Source: Agelaius tricolor
Taxonomy: Eukaryota > Chordata > Aves > Passeriformes > Icteridae
Direction: 5' to 3'
DNA length: 64,000 bases
NCBI GenBank assembly: GCA_023055355.1
Contig: JALJCS010000055.1
Location: 1,842,166 to 1,906,165 of the forward strand
Positions 1 through 11,875 of this stretch are shown piece by piece. Position numbers and translations under genes: made by a program. Each line of letters starts with the position of its first letter. The stretch's first letter is position 1. The notes under the pieces are model-generated. The model was not told the origin of the DNA. It made no database searches and saw only the letters and a list, made by a program, of their open reading frames with translations.

Positions 1-400
1 GAACCTGGATTTAAACAAAAACCAGCCACATTTGGGGTTATTTTGAAGAAATTCCTCCCTATGAGTCCTGGAAGTGTCCAAGGCCAGGCTGGATGGGGCT
101 TGGAGTGACCTGGGGTAGTGGAAGGTGTCCCTGCCTATGGTGAGGGGTCAGAATGTGACTTTAAGGTTCCTTTGGAACCTGGATTTAAAATGAAATTGGT
201 GAAATTTGGGGATATTTTGAAGAAATTCCTCCCTGTGAGTGCTGGAAGTGTCCAAGGCCAGGCTGGATGGGGCTTGGAGCAATCTGGGGTAGTGGAAGGT
301 GTCCCTGCCTATGGTGAGGGGTCAGAATGTGACTTTAAGGTTCCTTCCAGCCCAAACCATTCTGGAATTCTGGGATTCCATGAATTGGAAAAGCGAGGGC
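1..400 (+). repeat. CR1 LINE 3'-end fragment, internally duplicated
   Basis: The text matches the 3' end of avian CR1 retrotransposons in plus orientation: the 'aaggccaggctggatgggg' and 'ggaaggtgtccctgcc' blocks, then 'cccaaaccattctgg' and a degenerate ATTCTG/ATTCCATG tail near 370-392. A unit of about 175 bp occurs twice ('gaacctggatttaaa' at 1 and again near 176), so the fragment was tandemly duplicated after insertion. No CR1 coding sequence remains. Confidence 0.8.
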
Positions 401-594
401 ACAGCCGGAACCACTCCCGGGCCAAGGACCAGATCTGGCTCCCTCCCTCCTCCCTTCCCAGGGATTCTCCAGCATTCGCAGGTCCCACCCAGCCCTGCCT
501 TGCCCGCGGGTCCCCACCCTGCCCTGTCCCACCCACGCAGCCACGGGGCCCAGCCCAGCCCAGCCCAGCCCAGGGCGATCGCTGCCTGTGGGGC
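401..594. other. GC-rich unique segment, no gene seen
   Basis: C-rich, non-repetitive apart from a short CCCAG run near 549-575. No splice-flanked open frame or regulatory motif that I can support. Confidence 0.4.
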
Positions 595-2052
595 CCCGCT
601 CCCACCTGGGGCCACCATTCGGTCCCCAACCCCCTGGTCCCCACCCTGTCCCCTCACTCACCATCCTTGTCCTGCCCCCAGCCCCATCTCCATTCATTTC
701 CATCCTGGGCCCATCCATTCCCACCCCTCTGGTCCCCAAAACCCCGAGGGTGACACGGACAGGAGTGGGAGAAGCCACCACCTGGGGACACCCTTCTGTC
801 CCCAAATCCACCTCAACCATCCTGTCCCCCCACTCCATTCCCACTCCTGGTGCTTGTCCTGCCCCCCAACTCCATTTCCATCCTGAGCCCATCCATCCCC
901 TCCCTCCCTGGTCCCCAAAACCCCGAGGGTGACACGGACAGGAGCCAGTCCAGGGCCACCATTCTGTCCCCAAATCCACCTCAACCATCCTGTCCCCCCA
1001 CTCCTGGTGCTTGTCCTGTCCCCCAATTCCATCTCCACCATCCTGAGCCCATCCATTCCCACCCCTCTGATCCCCAAAACCCCGAGGGTGACACAGACAG
1101 GAGCCAGTCCCGCCCCCACCTGGTGCCACCATTCTGTCCCCAGGCCCCGGTCACCATCCTGTCCCCCCATCCATTCCCATCCACGGTGCTTGTCCTGCCC
1201 CCCAACTCCATTTCCATCCTGGGCCCATCCATTCCCACCCCTCTGGTCCCCAAAACCCCGAGGGTGACACAGACAGGAGCCAGTCCCCCCCCCCACCTGG
1301 GGCCACCATCCTGTCCCCCCACCCATGGTCCCTGCCCTGCCCCCCAACTCCATTTCCATCCATCTCCCCCATCCTGAGCCCATCCATTCCCACCCCTCTG
1401 GTCCCAAAAACCCCGAGGGTGACACGGACAGGAGTGGGAGAAGCCACCACCTGGGGCCACCCTTCTGTCCCCAAATCCACCTCAACCATCCTGTCCCCCC
1501 ATTCCTGGTGCTTGTCTTGCCCCCCAACTCCATCTCCACCATCCCAAACCCACCCACTGCCATCCCCCTGGTCCCTGTCCTGCCCCCCAACTCCATCTCC
1601 ATCCTGAGCCCATCCATTCCCACCCTCCCTGTCCCCAAAACCCCAAGGGTGACACGGACAGGAGCCAATCCCGCCCCCACCTGGGGCCACCATTCTGTCC
1701 CCAAATCCACCTCAACCATCCTGTCCCCCCACTCCTGGTGCTTGTCCTGCCCCCCAATTCCATCTCCACCATCCTGAGCCCATTCATTCCCACCCCTCTG
1801 GTCTCCAAAACCCCAAGGGTGACATGGACAGGAGCCAGTCCAGGGCCACCATTCTGTCCCCAAATCCACCTCAACCATCCTGTCCCCACACCCATGGTCC
1901 TTGTCCTGCCCCCAACTCCATCTCCACCATCCTGAACCCACCCACGGCCATCCCCCTGGTCCCTGTCCTGCCCCCCAACTCCATCTCCATCCTGAGCCCA
2001 TCCACTCCCACCCCTCCCTGTCCCCAAAACCCCGAGGGTGACACGGACACCT
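595..2052. repeat. Tandem array, about 165-bp unit, 8 copies
   Basis: The marker 'gagggtgacac' (with variants) recurs near 747, 928, 1085, 1261, 1416, 1647, 1818 and 2036. Each unit holds 'ccaccattctgtcccc', 'cctcaaccatcctgtcccc' and 'gcccatccattcccac'. Units differ by indels and substitutions. Open frames on both strands (up to 513 codons on the minus strand) simply follow the repeat. Confidence 0.9.
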
Positions 2053-2329
2053 GGCAGGAGAAACCACCACAAACTGGGTGGCGCTGGGAACGGGGGGCTC
2101 CTTCCCCCTTGGAAGGGCGGGGAATCGGCCCAAACAAGGGGGTCTGGGGGAGTGGGAGCCCCTCACCCCGCTGGGAACAGCGCCGGGTCGGGTTCGGAGC
2201 CGGGAGGGGCTCAGGGGGCAGCGATTCTTCCGCATGAGTTGCCCCTTTGAAAGCTCGTCCAGGGGCTTTGTGAGCGTGTCAGGCAGGAAGAATGGACAGG
2301 GGGGGGACAGAGGGACAGGCAGAGGGGAG
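2053..2329. other. Unique GC-rich spacer
   Basis: Non-repetitive sequence between two arrays. No exon-like structure recognised. Confidence 0.4.
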
Positions 2330-3560
2330 GGGGATGCCCGGGAAGGTGGGGGAAATGGGGGGGAAAAGGGGAAAAAGAGATGAGGAGGAAATGGGGCAGA
2401 GAAAGGGGATCACACCTGTCCCATGGGCTGGAAAATTGGAGGGGAATTTGGGGATTGACCCCATGGAAAGTTCTCAATTTTCCTCACCTGCCAGGGTTAA
2501 AGAGGTTTGCAAACCTTTTTCCTAAATTTGTGGGGTTTTGGGGTGGAAATGAAGGGGAAAAGGGGAAAAAGAGATGAGGAAGAAACAGGGGGGAAGAGAG
2601 TGGAGAAGGGGGATCTCACCTGGGATTGAGCCTGGCAGGAGAATTTGGGGATTGACCCTGGGGAAAGTTCCCATTTGCCAGGGTTAAAGAGGTTTGCAAA
2701 CCCTTTTCCTAAATTTGTGGGGTTTTGGGGTGACCCCAACCTGGGAAGGTGGGGGAAATGGGGGGGGAAAAGGGGAAAAAGAGATGAGGAGGAAATGGGG
2801 CAGAGAAAGGGGATCACACCTGTGCCATGGGCTGGAAACTTGGAGGGGAATTTGGGGATTGACCCCATGGAAAGTTCTCAATTTTCCTCACCTGCCAGGG
2901 TTAAAGAGGTTTGCAAAGCCTCTTCCTAAAGTTTGTGGGGTTTTGGGGTGACCCCAACCCGGGAAGGTGGTGGAAATGAGGGGAAAAAAGGGGAAAAAGA
3001 GATGAGGAAGAAACAGGGAGGAGAGGGTGAAGGAGATCTCACCTGGGACTGAGCCTGGCAGAAAAATTTGGGGATTGACCCCAGGGAAAGTTCCCAATTT
3101 TCCCCTCCTGCCAGGGTTAAAGAGGTTTGAAAACCTTTTTCCTAAATTTGTGGGGTTTTGGGGTGGAAATGAAGGGGAAAAGGGGAAAAAGAGCTGAGGA
3201 GGAAACAGGGGGGAAGAGAGTGGAGAAGGGGGATCTCACCTGGAATTGAGCCTGGCAGGAGAATTTGGGGATTAACCCTGGGGAAAGTTCCCAAATTTCC
3301 TCACCTGCCAGGGTTAAAGAGGTTTGCAAAGCCTTTTCCTAAAGTTCATGGGGTTTTGGGGTGGAAATGAAGGGGAAAAGGGGAAAAAGAGCTGAGGAGG
3401 AGGAAATGGGGCAGAGAAAGGGGATCACACCTCTCCCATGGGCTGGAAAATTGGAGGGGAATTTGGGGATTGACCCCATGGAAAGTTCTCAATTTTCCCC
3501 TCCTGCCAGGGTTAAAGAGGTTTGAAAACCCTTTTCCTAAAGTTTGTGGGGTTTTGGGGT
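2330..3560. repeat. Tandem array, about 200-bp unit, 6 copies
   Basis: The marker 'gggttaaagaggtttg' recurs near 2494, 2684, 2900, 3115, 3311 and 3510. Units contain 'ggggaaaaggggaaaaagag' and 'tgtggggttttggggtg', a strongly purine-biased plus strand. Confidence 0.9.
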
Positions 3561-4047
3561 GACTCCAGGCCCCCAGCTCAGGCCTGTGTGCACACACAAA
3601 CCAGCTCAGCAGAGAGGTGCACGTGTTTAGGTGAAAAATTCTCAAAATCTGACAAAAAACCTCACGTAATCTGCATTTACATGCAAATTCTAAGGTAAAA
3701 TGGAGCTGGCTTTGAAATGGCACAGAGTGAGACAAACATTGTTAAAAGAGAAATAAAACTGGAGACAAGTTTCAAATGCTTGAAAATGCATTATAAGAAA
3801 AGAAATGCTTATCGTGTATTGTAATTAAGAAATAATTAGGTCCTGATTGTGGTGGTGTGAATTATAACATCTGTGTTGCCTCACCCTTCACATGAGACTG
3901 AAAATGGAATAAAAGCTTTCAAAGCACCTCTCAGTTTCCCCATCTCTGGGTCAGAAAAGAGCAAAATCCAACAAATGTGCACACCTGGGAGGTGAGGGGG
4001 GCAAATCCCCACCTCCCCCTCCCCACATCCATCACCTGAGACCCCTG
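3561..4047. other. Unique, moderately AT-rich spacer
   Basis: Roughly 490 bp of ordinary unique sequence between two minisatellite blocks. No coding exon, RNA gene or clear repeat found. Confidence 0.4.
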
Positions 4048-5950
4048 GTGAGCAGCAGACCCTGCTCTGGGCAGCCCTGGAGCACAGGTTCCCACACCTG
4101 GAGTGAACAGGGACAGGTACAGAACACACCCAGAGCTCTGCAGGAACACAAAAATCACAGCAGGGACCAGGAGAGCTCATCCTGTGCCACCTCCCAGCAG
4201 CCCAGGGTGCTCCAAACTGGGCTGGGACATTTCCAGGCTTCCACACAGGTGTGCCCAGAGCACACAGGTACAGCACAGAGCACACAGGTACAGCACAGCT
4301 CACACCATGCCCTGGATTTTCACATCACCTCCCTCCCCAGGGCTGTGTCTCCCCTTTTTCACCTTCCAGCACCTCCTGTGCCAGCCCTGGGCAGCCCTGG
4401 AGCACAGGTTCCCACACCTGGAGTGAACAGGGGCAGGTACAGAACACACACAGAGCTCTGCAGAACACAGAAATCACAGCAGGGACCAGGAGATATCTCA
4501 GAGCTCATCCTGTGCCACCTCCCAGCAGCCCAGGGTGCTCCAAACTGGGCTGGGACCTTTCCAGGCTTCCCACACAGGTGTGCCCAGGGTGTCACTGCCT
4601 GTGGGGACACACAGGCACAGCACAGAGCACACAGGTACAGCACAGAGCACACAGGTACACACAGAACACACAGGTACAGCACAGCTCACACAGGTGTGCC
4701 CAGAGCACACAGGTACAGCACAGCTCACCCCATGCCCTGGATTTTCACATCACCTCCCACCTCAGGGCTGTGTCCCCCCTCTTTCACCTTCCAGCACCCC
4801 ATGTGCCAGCCCTGGAGCACAGGTTCCCACACCTGGAGTGAACAGGGACAGGTACAGAACACACACAGAGCTCTGCAGGCACACAAAAATCACAGCAGGG
4901 ACCAGGAGAGCTCATCCTGTTCCACCTCCCAGCAGCCCAGGGTGCTCCAAACTGGGCTGGGACATTTCCAGGCTTCCCACACAGGTGTGCCCAGAGCACA
5001 CAGGTACAGCACAGAGCACACAGGTACAGCACAGAACACACAGGTACAGCACAGAACACACAGAGCACACAGGTACAGCACAGAGCACACAGGTACAGCA
5101 CAGCTCACACCATCCCCTGGATTTTCACATCACCTCCTACCCCAGGGCTGTGTCTCCCCTTTTTCACCTTCCAGCACCCCTTGTGCCAGCCCTGGAGCAC
5201 AGGTTCCCACACCTGTGTGACAGCAGCACACCCACAGGCACAGGTAAAGGTGGGAGAACACACACAGAGCTCTGCAGAAACACAAAAATCACAGCAGGGA
5301 CCAGGAGAGCTCATCCTGTGCCACCTCCCAGCAGCCCAGGGTGCTCCAAACTGGGCTGGGACATTTCCAGGCTCCCACACAGGTGTGCCCAGGGTGTCAC
5401 TGCCTGTGGGGACACACAGGCACAGCACAGAGCACACAGGTACAGCACAGCTCACACAGGTACAGCCCAGAGCACACAGGTACAGCACAGAACACACAGA
5501 GCACACAGGTACAGCCCAGAGCACACAGGTACACACAGAGCACACAGGTACACACAGAGCACACAGGTACACACAGAGCACACAGGTACAGCACAGGGCA
5601 CACAGAGCACACAGGTACAGCACAGAGCACACAGGTACAGCACAGCTCACACAGGTACAGCACAGCTCACACAGGTACACACAGAGCACACAGGTACAGC
5701 ACAGAACACACAGAGCACACAGGTACACACAGAGCACACAGGTACAGCACAGAGCACACAGGTACAGCACAGAACACACAGAGCACACAGGTACACACAG
5801 AGCACACAGGTACACACAGAGCACACAGGTACAGCCCAGAGCACACAGGTACAGCACAGCTCACCCCATCCCCTGGATTTTCACATCACCTCCCACCCCA
5901 GGGCTGTGTCCCCCCTTTTTTGCCCCTTCCAGCACCCCCTGTGCCAGCTC
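4048..5950. repeat. Higher-order minisatellite (about 20-bp units inside larger repeats)
   Basis: The basic unit reads 'acacaggtacagcacagagc' with 15-20 bp variants. The runs are embedded in larger units that start 'ctggagcacaggttcccac' (near 4078, 4399, 4813, 5193) and contain 'gggtgctccaaactgggctg' (near 4207, 4530, 4941, 5340). Lack of stops in several frames gives long artificial frames of the HRYSTEHTG type and, on the minus strand, of Cys/Leu-rich type. Confidence 0.93.
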
Positions 5951-5977
5951 TGGGGGGCTCTGCCCTCACCTCCAGCA

Positions 5978-6094
5978 TGCCAGGTGGGTGCCAGGTGGGT
6001 ACCAGGTGGGTGCCAGGTGGGTACCAGGTGGGTGCCAGGTGGGTGCCAGGTGGGTGCCAGGTGGGTGCCAGGTGGGTGCCAGGTGGGTACCAGG
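5978..6094. repeat. 10-bp minisatellite
   Basis: About 12 copies of 'caggtgggtgc' or 'caggtgggtac'. Confidence 0.9.
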
Positions 6095-6139
6095 TGCCAT
6101 TTCCCCACCCTCCACATCCTCAGAGCACAGCACACGACA

Positions 6140-7135
6140 AGGGGCGGCTCCACCGCCCCAAAACCACCCCAAACCCCCCCAAAACCCCCACTCAGACCCA
6201 CAGGGGTCCATGGGGGCTCCCCAAAAAGCATTGCCTCCCCCGAGCCAAGAGGGCTGGGGCTCTCTGGGAGCCCCAAAACCACCCCAAAACCACCCCAAAG
6301 CCACCCCAAACCCCCACTCTGACCCACAGGATGCTCCCCCCAACCTCATGGGGTCCACGGGGGCTCCCCAAAACGCGGTGCTCCCCCCGATTTGAGGGGT
6401 CTGGAGGGGACTGGGGCTCTCTGGGAGCCCCAAAACCACCCCAAAACCTTCACTCTGACCCACAGGATGCTCTCCCCAACCCCATGGGCTCCACAAATCC
6501 CGTTGCCCCCCAATTTGAGGGGTCTGGATGGGGCCGGGTCTCTCCGGGAGCCCCAAAACCACCCCAAAACCACCCCAAACCTCCCACTCAGACCCACAGG
6601 GGTCCACGGGGGCTCCCCAAAACACGGTGCTTCCCCCGATTTGAGGGGTCTGGATGGGGCTGGGGCTCTCTGGGAGCTTTTGGGAAGTGCTGGGAGCCCC
6701 AAAACCACCCCAAACCCCCACTCTGACCCACAGGATTCCCCCCCCAGCCCCATGGGCTCCACAAATCCCGTTGCCCCCCAGTTTGAGGGGTCTGGATGGG
6801 GCTGGGGCTCTCTGGGAGCCCCAAAACCACCCCAAAGCCCCACTCTGACCCACAGGATGCTCCCCCCAAGCCCACGGGGTCCACGGGGGCTCCCCAAATC
6901 CCGCTGCCACCCTATTTGAGGGGTCTGGATGGGGCCGGGTCTCTCTGGGAGCCCCAAAACCACCCCAAACCATCCCAAACCACCCCAAACCCCTCACTCA
7001 GACCCACAGGGATCCACGGGGGCTCCCCAAATCCCGCTGCCCCCCGATTTGAGCGGTCAGGATGGGGCCGGGTCTCTCCGGGAGCTCTTTGGGGCTCCCC
7101 GGGAGCTCTTTGGGGCTCTCCGGGAGCCTTTGGGA
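6140..7135. repeat. Tandem array, 115-160-bp unit, about 7 copies
   Basis: The marker 'gggagccccaaaaccacccc' recurs near 6268, 6427, 6548, 6693, 6818 and 6951, with 'cagacccacaggggtccac' and 'gatttgaggggtctgg' between. At 7078-7130 a shorter 'gggagctctttggggctc' repeat ends the block. Confidence 0.88.
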
Positions 7136-7430
7136 AGCGCTGGGAACCATCCCGAGCCTCGCCCACCGCGGCGCGGCCTCCCCCGCCGGCCTCACAGCGC
7201 CTCGGCCCACCCAAGTCGAAGCCTTTGGGCATAAATTTGAGAGCCAGGCGCAGGCGGGAATGGAGGAGGGAGCAGGGGGGGGGATGAATCTTCCCTCGCT
7301 CTCCTCCCTCCTTGCCAAGAAACTCAAACTGAAACACATTCCTGCTGCTCCCTGCCAAAAACAATCCAGGAGCGCAGCCAGAGGAGCGGGGACGGCTCCA
7401 GACGCGAAATTGGGAGCGGGAATGGAGTGA
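7136..7430. other. Unique CpG-containing segment
   Basis: Non-repetitive, with several CpGs at 7140-7210 and a TATA-like 'gggcataaatttgag' near 7228. No splice-supported exon could be built on either strand. It could be a regulatory element, but nothing in the sequence proves it. Confidence 0.3.
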
Positions 7431-7478
7431 GGGGGGGGGGGGGTCAGGGATGGCCGCCCCCCCCCCCCCCCCCCCCAT
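7429..7478. repeat. G-run followed by C-run
   Basis: A run of about 13 G (near 7430-7442) is followed within 20 bp by a run of about 21 C (near 7456-7476). Such homopolymers are also common sequencing error sites. Confidence 0.9.
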
Positions 7479-7744
7479 TCCCCCTCACGGCTCCTCGCCT
7501 TTGATTTCCTGCAAACGCAGCGAGATTTTGGCATCTGGCTCCGGTTTCCTCCTTGGGACACCCGGGAGAGGGGAGGGGATGGAGGGAGAGGGTTAAAAAG
7601 GGGCTGGGGGTGGTGGTGGGGGGGGGTTTGTGGGGTGGTGACAGCGAGAGGTGGGGGGGACAGACGGACGTGGGCACGGACAGCCCGGGGACACCGGAAG
7701 AGGAGGAGGAGGAGGAGGAGAAGGAGGCAACTGCACCCCGAGCA
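7479..7744. other. Unique segment with GAG triplet run
   Basis: Unique sequence with a 'gaggaggaggaggagg' run near 7702-7720 and a G-rich stretch at 7600-7660. No gene recognised. Confidence 0.35.
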
Positions 7745-8737
7745 CCCCGAGATGGGGCAGACCCCCAGCACAACCTAGACGGGACAGGGCCCCCCCTTCT
7801 TGAACAGCCCAGGATGGGGCAGAGCCCCCGACAGGACAGACCCTCCCCACCCCGCCTTGAACACCCCAGGATGGGCACCGAGCACCCCTAGACGGAACAG
7901 ACCCCCCCCCTCGAGCACCCCCCGACACTGCAGAGCCCCAAGATGGGACAGAAACCCCCCCCTCGAGCACCCCTCGAGACTGCAGAGCCCCCAAGATGGG
8001 ACAGAAACCCCCCCCTCGAGCACCCCACGATAGTGCAGACCCCCACCACAGCACCCTGGACAGCACAGACCCCCCCTTGAGCACCCCAAGATGAGGCAGA
8101 CCCCCACTGCAGGTCCCTGTATAGGACAGAACCCCCTCCTTGAGCACCCCCAACACTGCAGACCCCCACCACAGCACCCTGGAGGGGACAGACCCCCCCA
8201 TGACCACCCCAGGATGGGGCAGACCCCCCCCCAGCAGCCTGGATGGCACAGACCCCCCCCACGAGCACCCCAAGGTGGGGCAGACCCCCCCCCAGCACCC
8301 CCCAACAGTGCAGACCCCCCCCTCAAGCCCCCCAAAATGGGGCAGACCTCCCCCTCAAGCACCCCAAAATGGGACAGACCCCCCCCACAGCACCCTGGAT
8401 ATGGCACAGACCCCCCCCCAAGCACCCCAAGATGGGGCAGACCCCGCTCTTGAGCACCCCCCAACACTGCAGACCCCCCCTCGAGTACCCCAAAATGGGG
8501 CAGACCCCCCTCCAGCACCCCACAACAGTGCAGACCCCCCCTCGAGCACCCCAAAATGGGACAGACCCCCCCGCACAGCACCTGGATATGGCACAGACCC
8601 CCCCCTCAAGCACCCCAAAATGGGACAGACCCCCCCCCCACAGCACCCTGGATAAGGCACAGACACCCCCCCTCAAGCACCCCAAGATGGGGGAGACCCC
8701 GCTCCTGAGCACCCCCCAACCCTACAGACCCCCCCTC
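7745..8737. repeat. C-rich minisatellite, 30-60-bp units
   Basis: Dozens of variants of 'gagcaccccaagatggggca' joined to 'gaccccccc' and 'cagcaccctggat'. The minus strand is G-rich with many GGGGG runs, so it has strong G-quadruplex potential. The open frames are repeat by-products. Confidence 0.92.
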
Positions 8738-9024
8738 CCTCTCCCACCAGGAACGCTCCCACCCCTCACTGGCTGCATCCCCCCCCCCATCCCATCCCAT
8801 CCCCTGGGGGGGTCCCTGAGCCCCCCGAGCCCCCCGGGCCCCGCAGGGTTAACAGCCCCAGCTGCAGGAATGCGATGGCAGGGCTGGATTAGCCCCCCCA
8901 GGCCGAGCTGTGTGTGGCACAATCCATCAGCCACAGGCACAGCCCCCGGCGTGGGGGGCCTGGGGGGCTCGGGGGGGGCTCGGGGAGGGGGCTCGGGGGG
9001 GGCAGGGTGAACACGCACGTGTTT
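8738..9024. other. Unique GC-rich spacer
   Basis: Short unique block ending in G-rich 'ctcgggggggg'-type repeats near 8967-9005. No gene seen. Confidence 0.35.
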
Positions 9025-10290
9025 GAGCGTGGCTGAGTGTGGGAGAGGGGATTTGGGGTGAGGGGAGGGTGGGGGGGAGAGAAATTCCAAATTGAGGGGG
9101 GGGGGTGGGAGTAGAGAAATCCCAAAAGTGGAGCAGAGATACCCCAGAATGAAGGGGTGGGGGAGCAGAGAAACAGAAAAAATTGAGGGGTGGTGGGGGA
9201 GCAGAGAAACCCCAAAAGTGATGGGAGGTGGGAGCAGCAGAGAAACCCAAAAATCGAAGGGGGTGGGAGGAGAGAAATCCAAAATTGAGGGATGGGGGGA
9301 ACAGAGAAACCTCAAAACTAGAGCAGAGAAACCCCAAAATCGAGGGGTGATGGGAGCAGAGAAACCCAAAAATGGAGGGAGTAGAGAGACCCCAAAAATT
9401 GAGGGAGTAGAGAGACCCCAAAATCGAGTGTGGTGTGAGCAGAGAAATCCAAAACTGAGGGATGGGGGGAATAGAGAAACCCAAAAATGGAGGGAGTAGA
9501 GAGACCCCAAAATCGAGGGGAGGTGGATGCAGAAATACCATAGAATTGAGGGGTGATAGGAGCAGAGATACCCCAAAACTGAGCATTGGTGGGAGTAGAA
9601 ACACCCCAAAACTGATGGAGGTGGGAGCAGAGAAACCCCAAAATCGAGGGGTGGTGGGAGCACAGAAACCCCAAAATTCAAGGAGAGCAGAATCAAGGGG
9701 TGTTGGGAGCCAAGTCACCCCAAAATTGAGCATTGGAGTGATGGGAGCAGAGAAACCCAAAAATTGAGCGTTGGTGGGAGCAGAGAAACCCCAGAATCGA
9801 GGGGTGATGAGAGGAGAGACCCCAAAACTGATGGAGGTGGGAGTACAGACACCCCAAAATCGAGCGTTGGAGTGATGGGAGCAGAGAGACCCCAAAACTG
9901 GAGCAGAGACACCCAAGGATTGAGGAGTAGTGGGAGTAAGGACACCCCAAAATCGAGGAGTGATGGGAGCACAGAGAGACCCCAAAACTGATGGAGGTGG
10001 GAGCACAGACACCCCAAAATCGAGGGGTGATGGGAACAGAGAGACCCCAAAACTGATGGAGGTGGGAGCACAGACACCCCAAAATCGAGGGGTGATGGGA
10101 GCACAGAGACCCCAAAACTGATGGAGGTGGGAGCAGAGACACCCAAAAATTGAGGGGTGATGGGAACAGAGAGACCCCAAAGCTGATGAGAGGTGGGAGC
10201 ACAGACACCCCAAAATCGAGGGGTGGTGGGAGCAGAGAGACCCCAAAACTGATGGAAGTGGGAGCACAGACACCCCAAAATCGATGGAGC
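9025..10290. repeat. Minisatellite, about 34-bp unit, roughly 35 copies
   Basis: Variants of 'gcagagaaaccccaaaatcg' plus 'aggggtgatggga'. The array sharpens from degenerate units on the left to near-identical units at 9950-10280, as expected where unequal exchange is recent. Confidence 0.93.
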
Positions 10291-10732
10291 TGGAGCTGGG
10301 GTGGTGGGAAGGGGGGCAGGGAGGCAGCTGCAGCCCCTGGGAACCCGGGATACACGAATGCCTGTCTGTCTGTCTGTCTGTCTGTCCGTCCGTGTGCACA
10401 GCGTGGGCAGCTCCAACACCTGATGGGGAAGGGCTCGGTGACCCCCAAATCCTCCCTCAGGGGGGAGCGAGGGACAGACAGAGCAGAGAGGACAGACGGA
10501 CAGAGGGACGGGTGGGGCGAGGGACAGACAGAGCAGGGAGGACAGACGGACAGAGGGACGGGTGAGGTGAGGGACAGGGCCACACCCCTGGGTACCCCTG
10601 GGCACCTTTTATCAGGAGAATTGGGGTCTGCAATGGGGTGGGCAAACCCCAAAAGCCCCAAACCCATCCAACCCTAAAGCCGGGTCCCTCCCATCCTCCC
10701 TGGAGCTGCACAGAGCTGCAGATCCCCCATGG
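10291..10732. other. Spacer with CTGT run and a 70-bp duplication
   Basis: (CTGT)n at about 10362-10385. The block 'gagggacagacagagcag' with 'gacagacggacagaggg' occurs twice (near 10468 and 10520). The rest is unique. No gene seen. Confidence 0.6.
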
Positions 10733-10758
10733 AAAAAAAAAAAAAAAAAAAAAAAAAA
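10733..10758 (+). repeat. A26 homopolymer
   Basis: Twenty-six consecutive A. It could be a retroposon tail, but no recognisable SINE or LINE body or target duplication flanks it. Confidence 0.85.
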
Positions 10759-11129
10759 TCAAATTTTGAGCCCTAAGAGCTCAGCCTGGGCTGGGAAATG
10801 CTTCTTTCCCTGAGCCCACAACTTTCTGGGCTCAGAGGGGATGAGTGGGACCCCCCCTGTGCTGTCCCCAGCCCCTCCCCGGAGTTAGGCCGGGCTTTAG
10901 GAGCGGCCCAGCCCCTCGGCGTGGGGCAGCTCGGCTAATCTGGGCAGGGCTCCACAAAGGGAATCGCTTCAGGTTCAGGGGGTCTGAAAGGGAACGACTC
11001 AGGGTCACGATCCCGAGCTGGTGGGGGCTGCCAGGCTCCATCCAAGGTGGTCCCGGGCCTGGAAAAGCTGAGGAAAGGAAGGAGCAGCTGAATGGTGGGG
11101 AAAGGGGGGAAAAGTGCTGGTGTGGGGGG
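10759..11129. other. Unique spacer
   Basis: Ordinary unique sequence. No exon or RNA gene supported. Confidence 0.35.
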
Positions 11130-11875
11130 AAAGGAATGGACACAGGACTGCCGGGACAGACACACAGACACAGCACAGCCAGGACAGACCTGGGACATCC
11201 CAGACTCCATCCTGGGGATGTTTGAACTGCTCTGGAGGGAAAGGAGCAAACACAGCACTGCCAGGACAGACACACTGACACAGCACAGCCAGGACAGACA
11301 CACTGACACAGCACAGCCAGGACAGACACACTGACACAGGACTGCCAGGACAGACAAACAGACACACAGACACAGCACAGCCAGGACAGACACACGGACA
11401 CACAGACACAGCACTGCCAGGACAGACAAACAGACGCACAGACACACAGACACACAGACACAGCACTGCCAGGACAGAGAGACAGACACAGGACTGACAG
11501 GACAGACACAGCACTGCCAGGACAGACACATGGACAGACAGACACACAGCCACACAGACACACGACACACAGACACAGCACTCCCAGGACAGACACACAG
11601 ACACACAGACACACAGACACAGGACTGCCAGGACAGACACACGGACACAGCACTGCCAGGACAGACACACAGACACACAGACACAGCACTGCCAGGACAG
11701 ACACACGGACACAGCACTGCCAGGACAGACACACAGACACACAGACACAGCACTGCCAGGACAGACACACGGACACACAGACACACGGACACAGCACTGC
11801 CAGGACAGACACACGGACACACAGACACACGGACACACAGACACACGGACACAGCACTGCCAGGACACACAGACA
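11130..11875. repeat. Minisatellite, about 20-30-bp units
   Basis: Combinations of 'gcactgccaggacagacaca' and 'cacagacacacggacac'. The minus strand gives long CVSVCLSWQCC-type frames that contain no domain and follow the repeat. Confidence 0.93.

Noticed and set aside
694..2235. Minus-strand open frame of 513 codons
   Set aside because: It coincides with the 165-bp tandem array. The translation is a degenerate WGQDGGP-type repeat with no domain or splice sites.
4535..6322. Plus-strand open frame of 595 codons (HRYSTEHTG repeats)
   Set aside because: Several frames are open at once because the 20-bp minisatellite lacks stops. There is no start context or domain.
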